In this document: one piece after another, positions 1 through 7,161 of the stretch | Position numbering within the stretch: position 1 is the stretch's first letter | Layout of the letters: each line of letters starts with the position of its first letter | IMG/VR virus record: IMGVR_UViG_3300031658_000129 | Span: 1-23,805 of that record | Origin: a virus | Strand: one strand, 5' to 3' | Length of the DNA stretch: 23,805 bases | Notes under the pieces: generated by a model | The model's input: the letters and a program-made list of their open reading frames with translations, nothing else | What the model was told of the DNA's origin: nothing | Database searches by the model: none | Program-made: the position numbers and the translations under genes

Positions 1-464
1 CCCTTGAGATAGCCGTTGAATGCTTCCTCAGACATAGATGCTTGGATACCTTCAATACATTCTATCGACCCGTTGTTGTAGTGGTTAGGGTTGTTTACTA
101 CGTCTTCTTCATCTTGCCTAGCAATTATTTCCTCCAGCGACTCATCTACCCAACGCGCTTCGTACTCTGCTTGTTCTTTACGAGCAACATGCTGCTTCCA
201 CCACTCTGTTTCCTTCATGCTCTTATCAAGCTCTTCTTCGGCTGCGTCAAGATAAACCTTCATCTGCTCATCCACTGTAAGTTTCTTTACATCCCAGCAG
301 TCCCCAAATAGGTCTACGTCTTCTTTGTAAGCTGTCTGCGGTGCGGGCTTTGTGCCATCATGTACCCAGCTAAAGTTTAAACGCTTCTGATACTCCTCAA
401 AGGTAGGCTCCCCTGTTTCTCTAACTCTGTCCCAGTCTTGCGGGGTTGCGTTATTAATGCTCAT
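1..464 (-). CDS. DUF3310 protein (partial, runs off left edge)
   Basis: This reading frame begins at the ATG at 462-464 and stays open to the window edge, so only the N-terminal 154 or so residues are present. The last visible part reads NNPNHYNNGSIECIEGIQAS followed by a Phe-Asn-Gly-Tyr-Leu-Lys-Gly stretch. That is the start of the DUF3310 domain (SaV-like, PF11753), whose usual pattern is NPxHY..GGIECI.....F.GY.KGN. The preceding 120 residues are an acidic, helical, Glu-rich extension. Family members are common in phages and have been proposed to act in nucleotide metabolism, but the biochemistry is unsettled. A GAGG Shine-Dalgarno lies 9 nt before the ATG. The start overlaps the end of the endonuclease gene by 11 nt, so the two are probably translationally coupled at the distal end of the replication operon. 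Confidence 0.85.
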   Translation of the reverse strand, partial: MSINNATPQDWDRVRETGEPTFEEYQKRLNFSWVHDGTKPAPQTAYKEDVDLFGDCWDVKKLTVDEQMKVYLDAAEEELDKSMKETEWWKQHVARKEQAEYEARWVDESLEEIIARQDEEDVVNNPNHYNNGSIECIEGIQASMSEEAFNGYLK

Positions 465-930
465 CTTTAAAGTCCTCTCTGTTCTTTGCGGTAATCCAGT
501 TGTCTGGTATGGTCTGTTCACTAAACCATCTAAAGTTGTTGGCTGATGCCCACTCTCCATGTGTACGCCTCGTGCCGTCCTTACGTACCTTGGCGGCTGG
601 CATAGGAGAGTTAGGATTGGCAAACAGAAACACTAACTCAACATCGTCTGGAAGAACCTTTGCTATCCAGATATACTTAGAGTATTCTGCACTGTCCCAG
701 AAGCGACCCTTTGCTTCGAGCAGTATCTTCTTGCCTTCAATTTCTTTAACAAAGTCTGGCTCGTACTTGTGACTAATTGTGTACTCAACCTTGTCAACGT
801 GAAACTCCCATGCATCTAGGATACCGGAGTGAAGCTCGTATTCCCAGTTAGAGTCGTAACCCTTAATCAAGTTCTTCTCAACGGGGCGCTTCACCCTCGG
901 CTTCCTATATCCTTTGCGTACTTTCTTCAT
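454..930 (-). CDS. T7 gp3-like endonuclease I (Holliday junction resolvase)
   Basis: The protein resembles phage T7 endonuclease I, a dimeric PD-(D/E)XK enzyme that cuts four-way and branched DNA and helps debranch replicating DNA before packaging. Numbering from an upstream in-frame ATG at 966, the expected catalytic residues are Glu42/Glu44 in SNWEYEL, Asp71 in YEPDF, and Glu84 and Lys86 in LLEAKG. They correspond to T7 Glu20, Asp55, Glu65 and Lys67. The C-terminal part (THGEWASANNFRW...IPDNW) also follows the T7 layout. I chose the ATG at 928-930 (158 aa, MKKVRKGYRKPR) because AAGGGAG lies just upstream. The ATG at 966 has no Shine-Dalgarno and would overlap the preceding gene by 22 nt. 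Length fits T7 gp3 (149 aa) with a short basic N-terminal extension. Confidence 0.9.
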   Translation of the reverse strand: MKKVRKGYRKPRVKRPVEKNLIKGYDSNWEYELHSGILDAWEFHVDKVEYTISHKYEPDFVKEIEGKKILLEAKGRFWDSAEYSKYIWIAKVLPDDVELVFLFANPNSPMPAAKVRKDGTRRTHGEWASANNFRWFSEQTIPDNWITAKNREDFKDEH

Positions 931-944
931 GTGACTCCCTTCGT

Positions 945-1232
945 TTAGCGCTGACTCATCTTCCATTCAATGTCTTGAGAGCTTACATCCTCAACCTGCT
1001 TGTCAGGAAAAATCTTAATCAACTGTTTGATTTTGTTGGTCAACCACTTCAATGTATAGAAGCTCGTATGGACTGTACCCCTAGCCCAGATGTGGGTTTG
1101 TTCTGGGAGCATTTCCCTGAAGTTATCTTTGTTAATCTTAGAAGCCTCCTCAGTATCAAGGAGGCTTTTAAGCCATTCAACCTGCAATGTTTCTGCATGT
1201 TTTTTTATACGCTTAGACTTTGTTCGGTTCAT
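945..1232 (-). CDS. Hypothetical protein in nuclease operon
   Basis: I do not recognise this 95-residue protein. It is basic at its N-terminus (NRTKSKRIKKHAETLQ) and predicted largely helical. It contains a Trp- and aromatic-containing middle (WARGTVHTSFYTLKWL) and ends in a polar tail. No catalytic motif, signal peptide or membrane segment is visible. Its start overlaps the stop of the upstream exonuclease gene by 4 nt (ATGA), and endonuclease I follows 14 nt after its stop, so it is certainly read as part of the replication and recombination operon. The Shine-Dalgarno is weak, which fits translational coupling to the gene before it. A role as an accessory to one of the flanking nucleases is possible but only inferred from position. 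Confidence 0.7.
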   Translation of the reverse strand: MNRTKSKRIKKHAETLQVEWLKSLLDTEEASKINKDNFREMLPEQTHIWARGTVHTSFYTLKWLTNKIKQLIKIFPDKQVEDVSSQDIEWKMSQR

Positions 1233-2092
1233 AGTATCTCATCTACCTTGGGTTCGACTACTACTTCTGTTAAGTATTTATAGCCTGTGGAATATCTAAA
1301 AGTTCTCAGGCCGTTACCGTCATTAGAATCTTTGTGGCATTCATGCTTATACTTACACCACGTACATCCTTTAGCTAATTGCATGTTTCCTTTCTTGCCG
1401 TCAGGGGTAGGATTATAACACAGTTTAGGTGGAATGTTAAGTTCTAATTCGTCTTTTAGTGTAATAATTGTATTCTCTATGTTGGGCTTGTCCAAGTCAT
1501 CTGGAACAAACATACACAGCTCACCGCTTTCTTTGTTGATAACAAGGAAACCACCCTCGTCTGTTCCTTCTGCCTTCTCATAACCAGCAAGCTGTCCAAG
1601 GTAACCGAAGGGGTCGTCAGATGCTAACGTGCCTAGCCTAAACTTGTTGAAGGCAAACTTGGAAGCGGACTTAACATCTACTACCTGACCGTTAATCTTA
1701 CAATCCATGTGGCCTACAACACCTTCGACTGTTACTTGCTTCTGCTCATCGGTGACGTTGTGTCCAGCCATCCTTACAAGCATGAGTACAATCTCTTCTA
1801 ACACATGACCATAGAGAAACTTAATCTGTGTTGCACCATCTACACTGCCACGCCCTTTAGGGTCACGCTTCTCAAACCACAACTGTCGTGATGGCTTACC
1901 TACGTTGGACATTCTAATGTTGAAGTTGGTGTCTCGTTTACGTGGTGTTGCCCAACTAAGGATAGCTTCTTTCATTGCAACCATTGTAAGGTCAAGCGCC
2001 TCCTCCGTTATTGGAAGAGGCTCACCACCTGAAAGTTTTTCAAGTAACTCATAGATGTCAGGGACTAAAGTATTAAGCGGCTTCTGGTTCAT
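1229..2092 (-). CDS. PD-(D/E)XK (RecB/Cas4-like) exonuclease
   Basis: A 287-residue nuclease of the PD-(D/E)XK superfamily. Visible motifs are a Gly-His-x3-Glu helix (YGHVLEE, residues 94-100), the metal-binding Asp130 in GHMD, the Asp139-x-Lys141 pair in VVDVKS, and the Gln167-x3-Tyr171 motif in GQLAGY that marks RecB/Cas4-type exonucleases. The C-terminal part has Cys225 plus a C-x2-C-x5-C set (Cys243, Cys246, Cys252), like the iron-sulfur cluster cysteines of Cas4 and AddB. The usual N-terminal cysteine near the Arg-Gln-Leu-Trp segment is absent, so Cys225 may replace it. It probably supplies the exonuclease needed for recombination and host DNA breakdown, the job of gp6 in T7. AAGGAG lies 7 nt before the ATG. 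The start overlaps the preceding gene by 20 nt. Confidence 0.8.
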   Translation of the reverse strand: MNQKPLNTLVPDIYELLEKLSGGEPLPITEEALDLTMVAMKEAILSWATPRKRDTNFNIRMSNVGKPSRQLWFEKRDPKGRGSVDGATQIKFLYGHVLEEIVLMLVRMAGHNVTDEQKQVTVEGVVGHMDCKINGQVVDVKSASKFAFNKFRLGTLASDDPFGYLGQLAGYEKAEGTDEGGFLVINKESGELCMFVPDDLDKPNIENTIITLKDELELNIPPKLCYNPTPDGKKGNMQLAKGCTWCKYKHECHKDSNDGNGLRTFRYSTGYKYLTEVVVEPKVDEIL

Positions 2093-2498
2093 CTTCTAAC
2101 TCCTTAAAGGCTTTGATTACATCTGAGGAAAATAGCTTCTGTAAGTTTAATAGATACATTTGACTGGCTCTATTGTCACCACCTGATACTGTTTTAAAAC
2201 TGTCTAATCGTTTAACAATCTTTCTTAATGTGTTTGTATTGAATACAAGTGTACAGTATTCTTCATCACCAATACATAAGTTGTGAAACCAATAGTCAGA
2301 TTCTGTTGCATCAATACCCGATGGTTTACCATAGGACTTATACTCAATGGCGATGTTACCTGTCTTCATCCACATCCCACGCTCTGACTTAACTTCTATC
2401 TTCTTGTTGGTGAGCATGTCTGCAATCTTATCTTCACGTATCTCGCCGTACTGTAGGTCGAGGTCGAACTTCTTTCTGTCTGCTTTAATGGGTTTCAT
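2073..2498 (-). CDS. Second PD-(D/E)XK nuclease-like protein
   Basis: A 141-residue protein with the outline of a small PD-(D/E)XK endonuclease. An N-terminal segment DLDLQYGEIREDKIADML is followed by KKIEVKSERGMWMKTGNIAI, giving a Glu-x-Lys (EVK) active-site half and a conserved-looking Trp/Thr-Gly-Asn patch. Then comes EYKSYGKPSGIDATESDYWF. This order resembles phage and archaeal Holliday-junction-resolvase-like or restriction-endonuclease-like folds. The specific activity cannot be read from the sequence. I place the start at the ATG at 2496-2498, with GGAG 9 nt upstream. An in-frame ATG at 2526-2528 would add ten residues but has no Shine-Dalgarno and overlaps the polymerase by 44 nt. The gene lies between polymerase and exonuclease, overlapping both, so it belongs to the replication operon. 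Confidence 0.65.
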   Translation of the reverse strand: MKPIKADRKKFDLDLQYGEIREDKIADMLTNKKIEVKSERGMWMKTGNIAIEYKSYGKPSGIDATESDYWFHNLCIGDEEYCTLVFNTNTLRKIVKRLDSFKTVSGGDNRASQMYLLNLQKLFSSDVIKAFKELEDEPEAA

Positions 2499-4248
2499 GC
2501 CAGCCATCTCCGATATTGTAGTCACCATCTAGGGGACAATTTAATTTTAAGTTTATACCAGCTTGCACAATTGCTTGAACACCTAGCTCGCCTACTTGCT
2601 TTGCATCTGATTCTTTACATTCAATCTGCCATTCATCGTGGACGTTGGCTACAAACTTAGCAGTCAACTTAGATTCTTTGAAGTAATCATCAAGGATAAC
2701 CAGCGCCTCCTTCATTACGATTGCTCCAGCACTCTGCAATAGTGTGTTGAGTGCAGCATGTTCAGAACGTATAGCTAACTTACGACCGTCTAACCCTTTG
2801 AGGAATCCCTTTTTACTTTCTCGTTGTACTCGTTGGACAAGAGATTTAAATGATGGTAGACTATCAAGAAACTGGCTTCGCATTTGTCTGCCTCTTGCCT
2901 TACTTTGTCCAGCCACTGTCCCAAGCTTTGCATCTCCAGCTCCGTAGAGGAGGGCATAGATGAAAGTTTTCGCCTGATTTCTTGATTCAAGTCCTGCAAG
3001 TTTTTGGTTAGCTGTGTGTATGTCTCCGTTGAGAATTTCATTTGTGTATGCCTCATCGTTCATGTAGTGAGCAAGCATTCTAAGCTCTAAGCCTGAAGCA
3101 TCAATGCCTACGAGTTTGTTACCAGTCTCTACAGTCCAGCAAGCTCTACACTCTTTACCGTAAGGTGAGTTGGAGCTAGGTATCTGTGCCATGTTAGGAT
3201 GGCTATGTGTCATGCGGCCCGTCACTGCACCGTTAGGATTAACATAACCTCGAACCCTGCCGTCATCCTCTACTGTCTTGAGCCAACTGTTTACCTGAGC
3301 TAAACGCTTCTGAAGCATTAGGTAAGTAGAAATCAGCGCAGCTTCTGGGATACCTTTAACTTTGTTTAGTGTACCCTCATCAACGATTGGCTGACCAGTA
3401 GGTGTAAAGTTCTTAGGAACCCAACCGGCTGCAATCAACACATCACCAATCTGTTTACGAGAACCTAAGTTGAACTCAGTATATGTCTTACGGGTTACCG
3501 GCTTGTCAGTGTTGAGCATCGCTGTCCACTCTTCGTCTGTAAGCCTGACACCTTTGTCGTGTTGGTCTTTAGCTGTCTTAGCTATCGCACCAGTCTTAGT
3601 GTACTGAGGCTTGAGTATCTGTGTCTCAACCTTGGGCTTGACAGTCTCATGTACCTCAGATTCTGTAGCATCTAGCTTCTCTTGGAACATTGCAACCATC
3701 AGCATAGCTTTCTTTACATCTAACTTGAAGCCGTTGTCTCGCTGCTTATCTATAATCCAAGCAACGTCATGCTCTAGCTTAACTGCTTGTGGGGTGTAGC
3801 CCCTGCTCTCTACTCGAAGCTGCTGATATACCTTTGTGTTTAACTCTACATCACGCTGGCAATACTTGAGCATCTCTGGTCGGTAGTAATCCCATGCATC
3901 GTCTTGCTCACCGAAGTCACCCTTAGCAAACTTTAAGCGGTAACCCCAAGACTCTAAGCCGTGACCGCCTTCTCTAGGTGGCTTGAAGAGACGGGATAGT
4001 ACCAAGGTATCTACAATCTGTTTGTCACTGAGGTCGATACCTGCAATCTTTTTAATGGCTGGTAGGTCATAGCCAATTATGTTGTGACCGATTAGTTTCT
4101 TAGCTGCTCTAAGTAATCCGTAACCCTCTTCGAGCTGAGTGTTGTCAAACGTAAACACATCCAATGTGTCTACATCCTGAGCAACAATACAGTGTATCTT
4201 AGTGGGGTCAAGGCCGTCTGCTTCTATATCAAATACTAAGTTACTCAT
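2485..4248 (-). CDS. T7 gp5-like family A DNA polymerase with 3'-5' exonuclease
   Basis: A 587-residue replicative polymerase closely resembling T7 gp5 (704 aa). The N-terminal proofreading domain has Asp7 and Glu9 (FDIEADGL), Asp61 (NIIGYDLP) and Asp133 (YCQRDVELN). The polymerase domain has motif A with Asp383 (GIDASGLELR), motif B with Lys427, Tyr431 and Tyr435 (AKTFIYALLYGAG), and motif C His537-Asp538-Glu539 (VHDEW). SVNPNG-like, LDGR and HAALNTLLQSAGA segments also match T7. The part equivalent to the T7 thumb and thioredoxin-binding loop (about residues 195-260) is shorter, so use of host thioredoxin cannot be assumed. The start overlaps the helicase stop by 4 nt (ATGA), with GGAG 7 nt upstream. 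It should act with the primase-helicase at the fork. Confidence 0.97.
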   Translation of the reverse strand: MSNLVFDIEADGLDPTKIHCIVAQDVDTLDVFTFDNTQLEEGYGLLRAAKKLIGHNIIGYDLPAIKKIAGIDLSDKQIVDTLVLSRLFKPPREGGHGLESWGYRLKFAKGDFGEQDDAWDYYRPEMLKYCQRDVELNTKVYQQLRVESRGYTPQAVKLEHDVAWIIDKQRDNGFKLDVKKAMLMVAMFQEKLDATESEVHETVKPKVETQILKPQYTKTGAIAKTAKDQHDKGVRLTDEEWTAMLNTDKPVTRKTYTEFNLGSRKQIGDVLIAAGWVPKNFTPTGQPIVDEGTLNKVKGIPEAALISTYLMLQKRLAQVNSWLKTVEDDGRVRGYVNPNGAVTGRMTHSHPNMAQIPSSNSPYGKECRACWTVETGNKLVGIDASGLELRMLAHYMNDEAYTNEILNGDIHTANQKLAGLESRNQAKTFIYALLYGAGDAKLGTVAGQSKARGRQMRSQFLDSLPSFKSLVQRVQRESKKGFLKGLDGRKLAIRSEHAALNTLLQSAGAIVMKEALVILDDYFKESKLTAKFVANVHDEWQIECKESDAKQVGELGVQAIVQAGINLKLNCPLDGDYNIGDGWHETH

Positions 4249-5906
4249 AGCTCATCTCCGTCAAAGGCATCATAGTTATCACCGTCATCTACTTCTTTAA
4301 GTCTGCCTGTTACTGAGTCGTAGTGTAGGCTACAAGCCAGTCCAACATCACCAGTGTATCTTGACTTCAGTACCCTGACCTTAGTGGTCGAAGCCTCTAC
4401 CTCGTCATCTGATTGTTGGTTGCGCTCTAATCCTATAACACAATCGCTTAGCTGAGCAATAGATTGTGAACCTCTAAGGTGTGAGAGTCCGGTTTCGATA
4501 CCGTTCTCATGTCCCTTGTTACCTTCTACCCTACGGAGGTGAGACACAAGTATCAAGCCAGCACCTGTCTCTTCTACAAGAGAGCGGAGTCGATGCATGA
4601 TACCATCAATAGCTTTGCGCTCATCGCCTTCCAAGGCTTGAAGAACTAGCATGTGAAGGTGGTCAACTACAACCCACTTACAATCTAAACCTACAATCAA
4701 GTAGCGCAGCTTGCTGAAGATGTCTTCTAGGTTGTTGACACCAAGGTGAGCATGAATCCAAACCCGACCCTCGTTCTCTCCCATGAAGACCTTGCGGTAA
4801 TACTGTTCGAGCTTCTCGTCACCTATCTGATTCTTAACACTGTCTAGGTGCAGCTTAGAGTTAGCTTCAACAGCCATGATACCTTCAGCAGTTCGCATCC
4901 AGTTCTCTTCAAGAGCCACGATGCCTACGTTATCTTTGGTGTTGTTGATGAGCCAGTGAGAAAGCTCTCTAGTTACAGAAGACTTACCTAGTCCAGTGCC
5001 GCCGGTAAGAGTAATCAACTCGCCAGCTCTCAGGCCTTCTAGCTTATGGTTAAGCCCAGCCCAAGGGTATGGAATGGACGGCAGCTTCTCTGAACGTAAC
5101 CGCTTGTATTCGTCTAGCTGAGTAGACAAGTTCATAATCCCTGAAGGGGTGTAGACCTTAGCATCCCAGAAACAATTAACAAAGGAGGAATGCTTGCGCT
5201 CTTTGAGCATATCGTTAGGGTCTTTGAATCCCTCGGGCAGTGTCATCAGCTTAGCTTTGTTGGGGGTGAGGAGCTTAGCAATTGCTTTAGCTCCGTCCTT
5301 GCCCACTGCATCGCTATCGAAACAGATGACTACAGTCTCGAATGATTCAAGAAACTCTAGGCTATTCTTAACATCACGAGCACCTCCTTGTGCTCCAGAC
5401 TTTATACTTACAACAGGCCACTTACTTCCGAGTAGTTCGTATGCCGCCATAGCGTCACACTCTCCCTCTACGATTGTAATAAACTTACCGCCTGATTTAA
5501 AGAGCTGCTCTCCGAACAACCCTGTTTCTTTAGAATCACCCTTCCAAGCAAACTGCTTGTTGAGCTTTCTAACTTTCGTTGCTACTTCCTCGCCCTTGTG
5601 GAAGTAGGGGTAGTGGTGGCTGGTAACCTGACCGTTGAGAGTAGTAGACTTAACGCCATACTTTTTGGCTGTCTCGATACTAATCTGTCGGTCAGTTAGG
5701 GCATTAAAACTAGAGCCACTACCGGCTCCTTGATACGCTGTGAAGTCCGTTACGGTATCTTGCTTAGGGGTTTGCACTTCCGTTGTGCCATAGTTTTTAA
5801 AATACTTGTTGCAGCTAAAGCAGTAAGCTGACCCGTCATCGTTCTGACTGACTGGGTCGCTGCCTCCACATGAATCACATGGGAGATGGAATTTAACAAA
5901 CGGCAT
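4245..5906 (-). CDS. T7 gp4-like bifunctional primase-helicase
   Basis: A 553-residue protein matching T7 gp4 (566 aa) along its whole length. The zinc ribbon uses Cys10, Cys13, Cys29 and Cys32. The TOPRIM primase has Glu147 (VEGECDA) and Asp197-Ser-Asp199. The RecA-like helicase has a Walker A GGTGLGKS (302-309), catalytic Glu333/334 (ALEENW), Walker B Asp415 (VVVDHLH), sensor His456 (VSHLRR) and a likely arginine finger Arg516 (KSRYTGD). It would unwind the fork as a ring and make primers for the polymerase. The C-terminus is acidic (DDGDNYDAFDGDEL), as in T7, but ends in Leu rather than the Phe that T7 gp4 uses to bind polymerase. No internal start resembling the short gp4B form is evident. 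GAGG lies 7 nt before the ATG. Confidence 0.97.
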   Translation of the reverse strand: MPFVKFHLPCDSCGGSDPVSQNDDGSAYCFSCNKYFKNYGTTEVQTPKQDTVTDFTAYQGAGSGSSFNALTDRQISIETAKKYGVKSTTLNGQVTSHHYPYFHKGEEVATKVRKLNKQFAWKGDSKETGLFGEQLFKSGGKFITIVEGECDAMAAYELLGSKWPVVSIKSGAQGGARDVKNSLEFLESFETVVICFDSDAVGKDGAKAIAKLLTPNKAKLMTLPEGFKDPNDMLKERKHSSFVNCFWDAKVYTPSGIMNLSTQLDEYKRLRSEKLPSIPYPWAGLNHKLEGLRAGELITLTGGTGLGKSSVTRELSHWLINNTKDNVGIVALEENWMRTAEGIMAVEANSKLHLDSVKNQIGDEKLEQYYRKVFMGENEGRVWIHAHLGVNNLEDIFSKLRYLIVGLDCKWVVVDHLHMLVLQALEGDERKAIDGIMHRLRSLVEETGAGLILVSHLRRVEGNKGHENGIETGLSHLRGSQSIAQLSDCVIGLERNQQSDDEVEASTTKVRVLKSRYTGDVGLACSLHYDSVTGRLKEVDDGDNYDAFDGDEL

Positions 5907-5921
5907 TGCGTTACCTCAAGG

Positions 5922-6155
5922 TTAGGCTGCTACTTGAACTTCCATGTCATCGTCTTCTTCAGTGATAGCTTCATCCGTAAGTCTATCTTCTAGTAGGTTC
6001 TTAATGTAATTTGCTCCAGCTTGAAGCACTTGAATCTCATCGTTGGTGTTGTTAATCTTAACCATCGCTGACCGCAGCAGGGCAAAGTAACTCTGCCCCT
6101 CGTCATCCAGCTTGCTGATGTCGTAAGCTACATCACCCATTTTATATGTCATCAT
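5922..6155 (-). CDS. DUF6447-like small protein
   Basis: A 77-residue acidic protein. The sequence VAYDISKLDDEGQSYFALL followed by a helical segment (NNTNDEIQVLQAGANYI) recalls the DUF6447 family of phages and cyanobacteria, whose members read roughly Y-dl-s-LSdeA-...-v-eI..LQ......-Y. The match is from memory and moderate. The structure is a short beta hairpin plus two helices that could form a coiled coil, then an acidic tail (EEDDDMEVQV). No function is known. It shares one base with the SSB stop (TAATG). A GGAGGG box upstream falls about 9 nt from the first of two adjacent ATGs. It lies between SSB and primase-helicase, so a replisome-accessory role is plausible but unproven. Confidence 0.75.
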   Translation of the reverse strand: MMTYKMGDVAYDISKLDDEGQSYFALLRSAMVKINNTNDEIQVLQAGANYIKNLLEDRLTDEAITEEDDDMEVQVAA

Positions 6156-6580
6156 TAGATTGTTCCCTCCATCTCATCTTCTACATCGAACTCACCGCCA
6201 TCGACTGAGCCGACAGACACTAAGTCTAATACCTGCATTGCTTGGAAGTCTAAACCCTTAAAGGTCTTGCCCTTCCATACAGATTCCCATTCCTTATATT
6301 GAATCTTAACTGCTGAGCCGTTACCGATACGCTCATCAATTGGATTCTTAGTAGAGTCTACAAGCTTAGGCGGCTGACGAATCATACCGTTAGGGCCATT
6401 GACTTTACGTTTGATGATGAGAGCTGGGCCTTCGTCCATGTCTTTAACTGTGTGACCTTGTGACCTGAAGGTTTGTGCAGTCTCTTCATCGACTACTAAG
6501 TTTACTGTGTACACTGGTTCGTAAGTGGTGTTCGGAGTTGTTACGCTTGCCCAGTATGCTGTTCCTGTTACAATAGCCAT
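6155..6580 (-). CDS. gp2.5-like single-stranded DNA-binding protein
   Basis: A 141-residue OB-fold-type protein in the style of T7 gp2.5 and marine podovirus SSBs. The N-terminus MAIVTGTAYWASVTTPN, a strand-rich core with YTVNLVVDEE, the DEGPALIIKRKV and IGNGSAVKI segments, and a final LDFQAMQVLDLV strand are typical. An acidic tail (GEFDVEDEMEGTI) follows, which in this family contacts polymerase and helicase. Here it lacks the terminal Phe of T7. It coats single-stranded DNA at the fork and helps annealing. I set the start at the ATG at 6578-6580, with AGGA 8 nt upstream. An in-frame ATG at 6619 would start inside a predicted promoter -10 box. It is the first gene behind that promoter and heads the replication module. 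Confidence 0.8.
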   Translation of the reverse strand: MAIVTGTAYWASVTTPNTTYEPVYTVNLVVDEETAQTFRSQGHTVKDMDEGPALIIKRKVNGPNGMIRQPPKLVDSTKNPIDERIGNGSAVKIQYKEWESVWKGKTFKGLDFQAMQVLDLVSVGSVDGGEFDVEDEMEGTI

Positions 6581-6617
6581 ATTATCTTTCCTGTCGTTGG
6601 TGTAAAAGTGAGGTGGC

Positions 6618-6646
6618 ATTATACCACAAGTTGTATTAGATGTGAA
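6618..6646 (-). promoter_or_regulatory. Leftward sigma70-like promoter before SSB
   Basis: On the minus strand a TTCACA -35 box (6641-6646) and a perfect TATAAT -10 box (6618-6623) are separated by exactly 17 bases. The bases TGG directly before TATAAT form an extended -10. Transcription would start near 6611, giving a leader of about 30 nt for the SSB gene. The box positions are read directly; activity is inferred. It would let the replication module be transcribed independently of the main early promoter 6 kb upstream. Confidence 0.65.
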
Positions 6647-6659
6647 GCTTTATTTAAAA

Positions 6660-6773
6660 TTATTTATAAGGGTGTAGTAATTCTGCAAAGAAACAAACTA
6701 CAGCAGCGGCACCCACTAGCCAGACTGGACTGCCAATCAACACTAGTCCTATTACTATCGCTGCGGTTGTCAA
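6660..6773 (-). CDS. Possible 37-aa membrane peptide
   Basis: A short frame with a TTG start at 6771-6773 that overlaps the MazG-like stop by 4 nt (TTGA) and ends with TAA at 6660-6662. The product is 37 residues. It is almost entirely hydrophobic from residue 4 to about 28 (TAAIVIGLVLIGSPVWLV then GAAAVVCFF) and ends in a short polar tail. It would be one long or two short membrane segments. The coupling geometry and hydrophobicity favour a real peptide. The non-ATG start and weak upstream GAGAG make it uncertain. It could be a small membrane or holin-like protein, but no family is recognisable. Confidence 0.4.
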   Translation of the reverse strand: MTTAAIVIGLVLIGSPVWLVGAAAVVCFFAELLHPYK

Positions 6774-7090
6774 GCGGCAGCGCTCTCATCAACCCGCTCT
6801 TTAACAAACAACCCATCAACCATCTTGCCTTTGCGGTGTCGTATATCTTCATAAGCATGAGCCATACAGTCATGGAGTGATAGGTTGTTTCGATGTGCCA
6901 AGTTGCATAGCACTACGATGATGTCTCCGATGTCGTCAATGATTGGCTGGCTGTTCATAATGTTTAGCCGCAACTCCTCAACTTCTTCTAAGAGTTTCTC
7001 AAACTGCTGGTGGTCTGTTGAACCGTGGATAAGATTACGGTCATGATGCCAGTGAATAATTCTACTTTCTAATGTATATGCTGTTGTCAT
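6770..7090 (-). CDS. MazG-like nucleotide pyrophosphohydrolase
   Basis: A 106-residue all-alpha NTP pyrophosphatase of the MazG-like type. The metal-binding pattern EExxE is present in LLEEVEEL (Glu35, Glu36, Glu39), followed by DDIGDIIVVL (Asp53 and Asp56). The C-terminal signature AYEDIRHRKGKMVDGLFVKE is typical of phage and bacterial homologues. These enzymes hydrolyse nucleoside triphosphates to monophosphates and pyrophosphate. In phages they are thought to adjust nucleotide pools or lower alarmone levels during infection. The start shares one base with the stop of a preceding 23-codon gene (TAATG), showing coupling. The end overlaps a possible membrane-peptide start. Length is normal for single-domain family members. 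Confidence 0.85.
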   Translation of the reverse strand: MTTAYTLESRIIHWHHDRNLIHGSTDHQQFEKLLEEVEELRLNIMNSQPIIDDIGDIIVVLCNLAHRNNLSLHDCMAHAYEDIRHRKGKMVDGLFVKERVDESAAA

Positions 7091-7161
7091 TACTTAATCC
7101 TCTGGCTGTTTAGATACTCATCTAGTATCTCTTGAAGCGTCTCGTTGCCTTCTATTTTCAT
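7090..7161 (-). CDS. 23-aa coupled micro-gene upstream of MazG-like gene
   Basis: A 23-residue peptide, MKIEGNETLQEILDEYLNSQ plus three residues, starting at the ATG at 7159-7161. The ATG shares one base with the stop of the preceding membrane-protein gene (TGATG). Its own stop shares one base with the MazG-like start (TAATG). GGAG lies 7 nt before the ATG. The peptide is a single amphipathic acidic helix. It could be a true micro-protein or a translation-coupling device feeding ribosomes to the next gene. The perfect start and stop geometry on both sides is the evidence; there is no family match. Confidence 0.5.
   Translation of the reverse strand: MKIEGNETLQEILDEYLNSQRIK

Noticed and set aside
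42-311. Plus-strand frame opposite the DUF3310 gene
   Set aside because: It is antisense to a clear DUF3310 frame and reads as a random hydrophobic sequence.
2790-3056. 88-codon minus-strand frame inside the polymerase gene
   Set aside because: It lies fully within the polymerase catalytic region in another frame, with no ribosome binding site or neighbour coupling.
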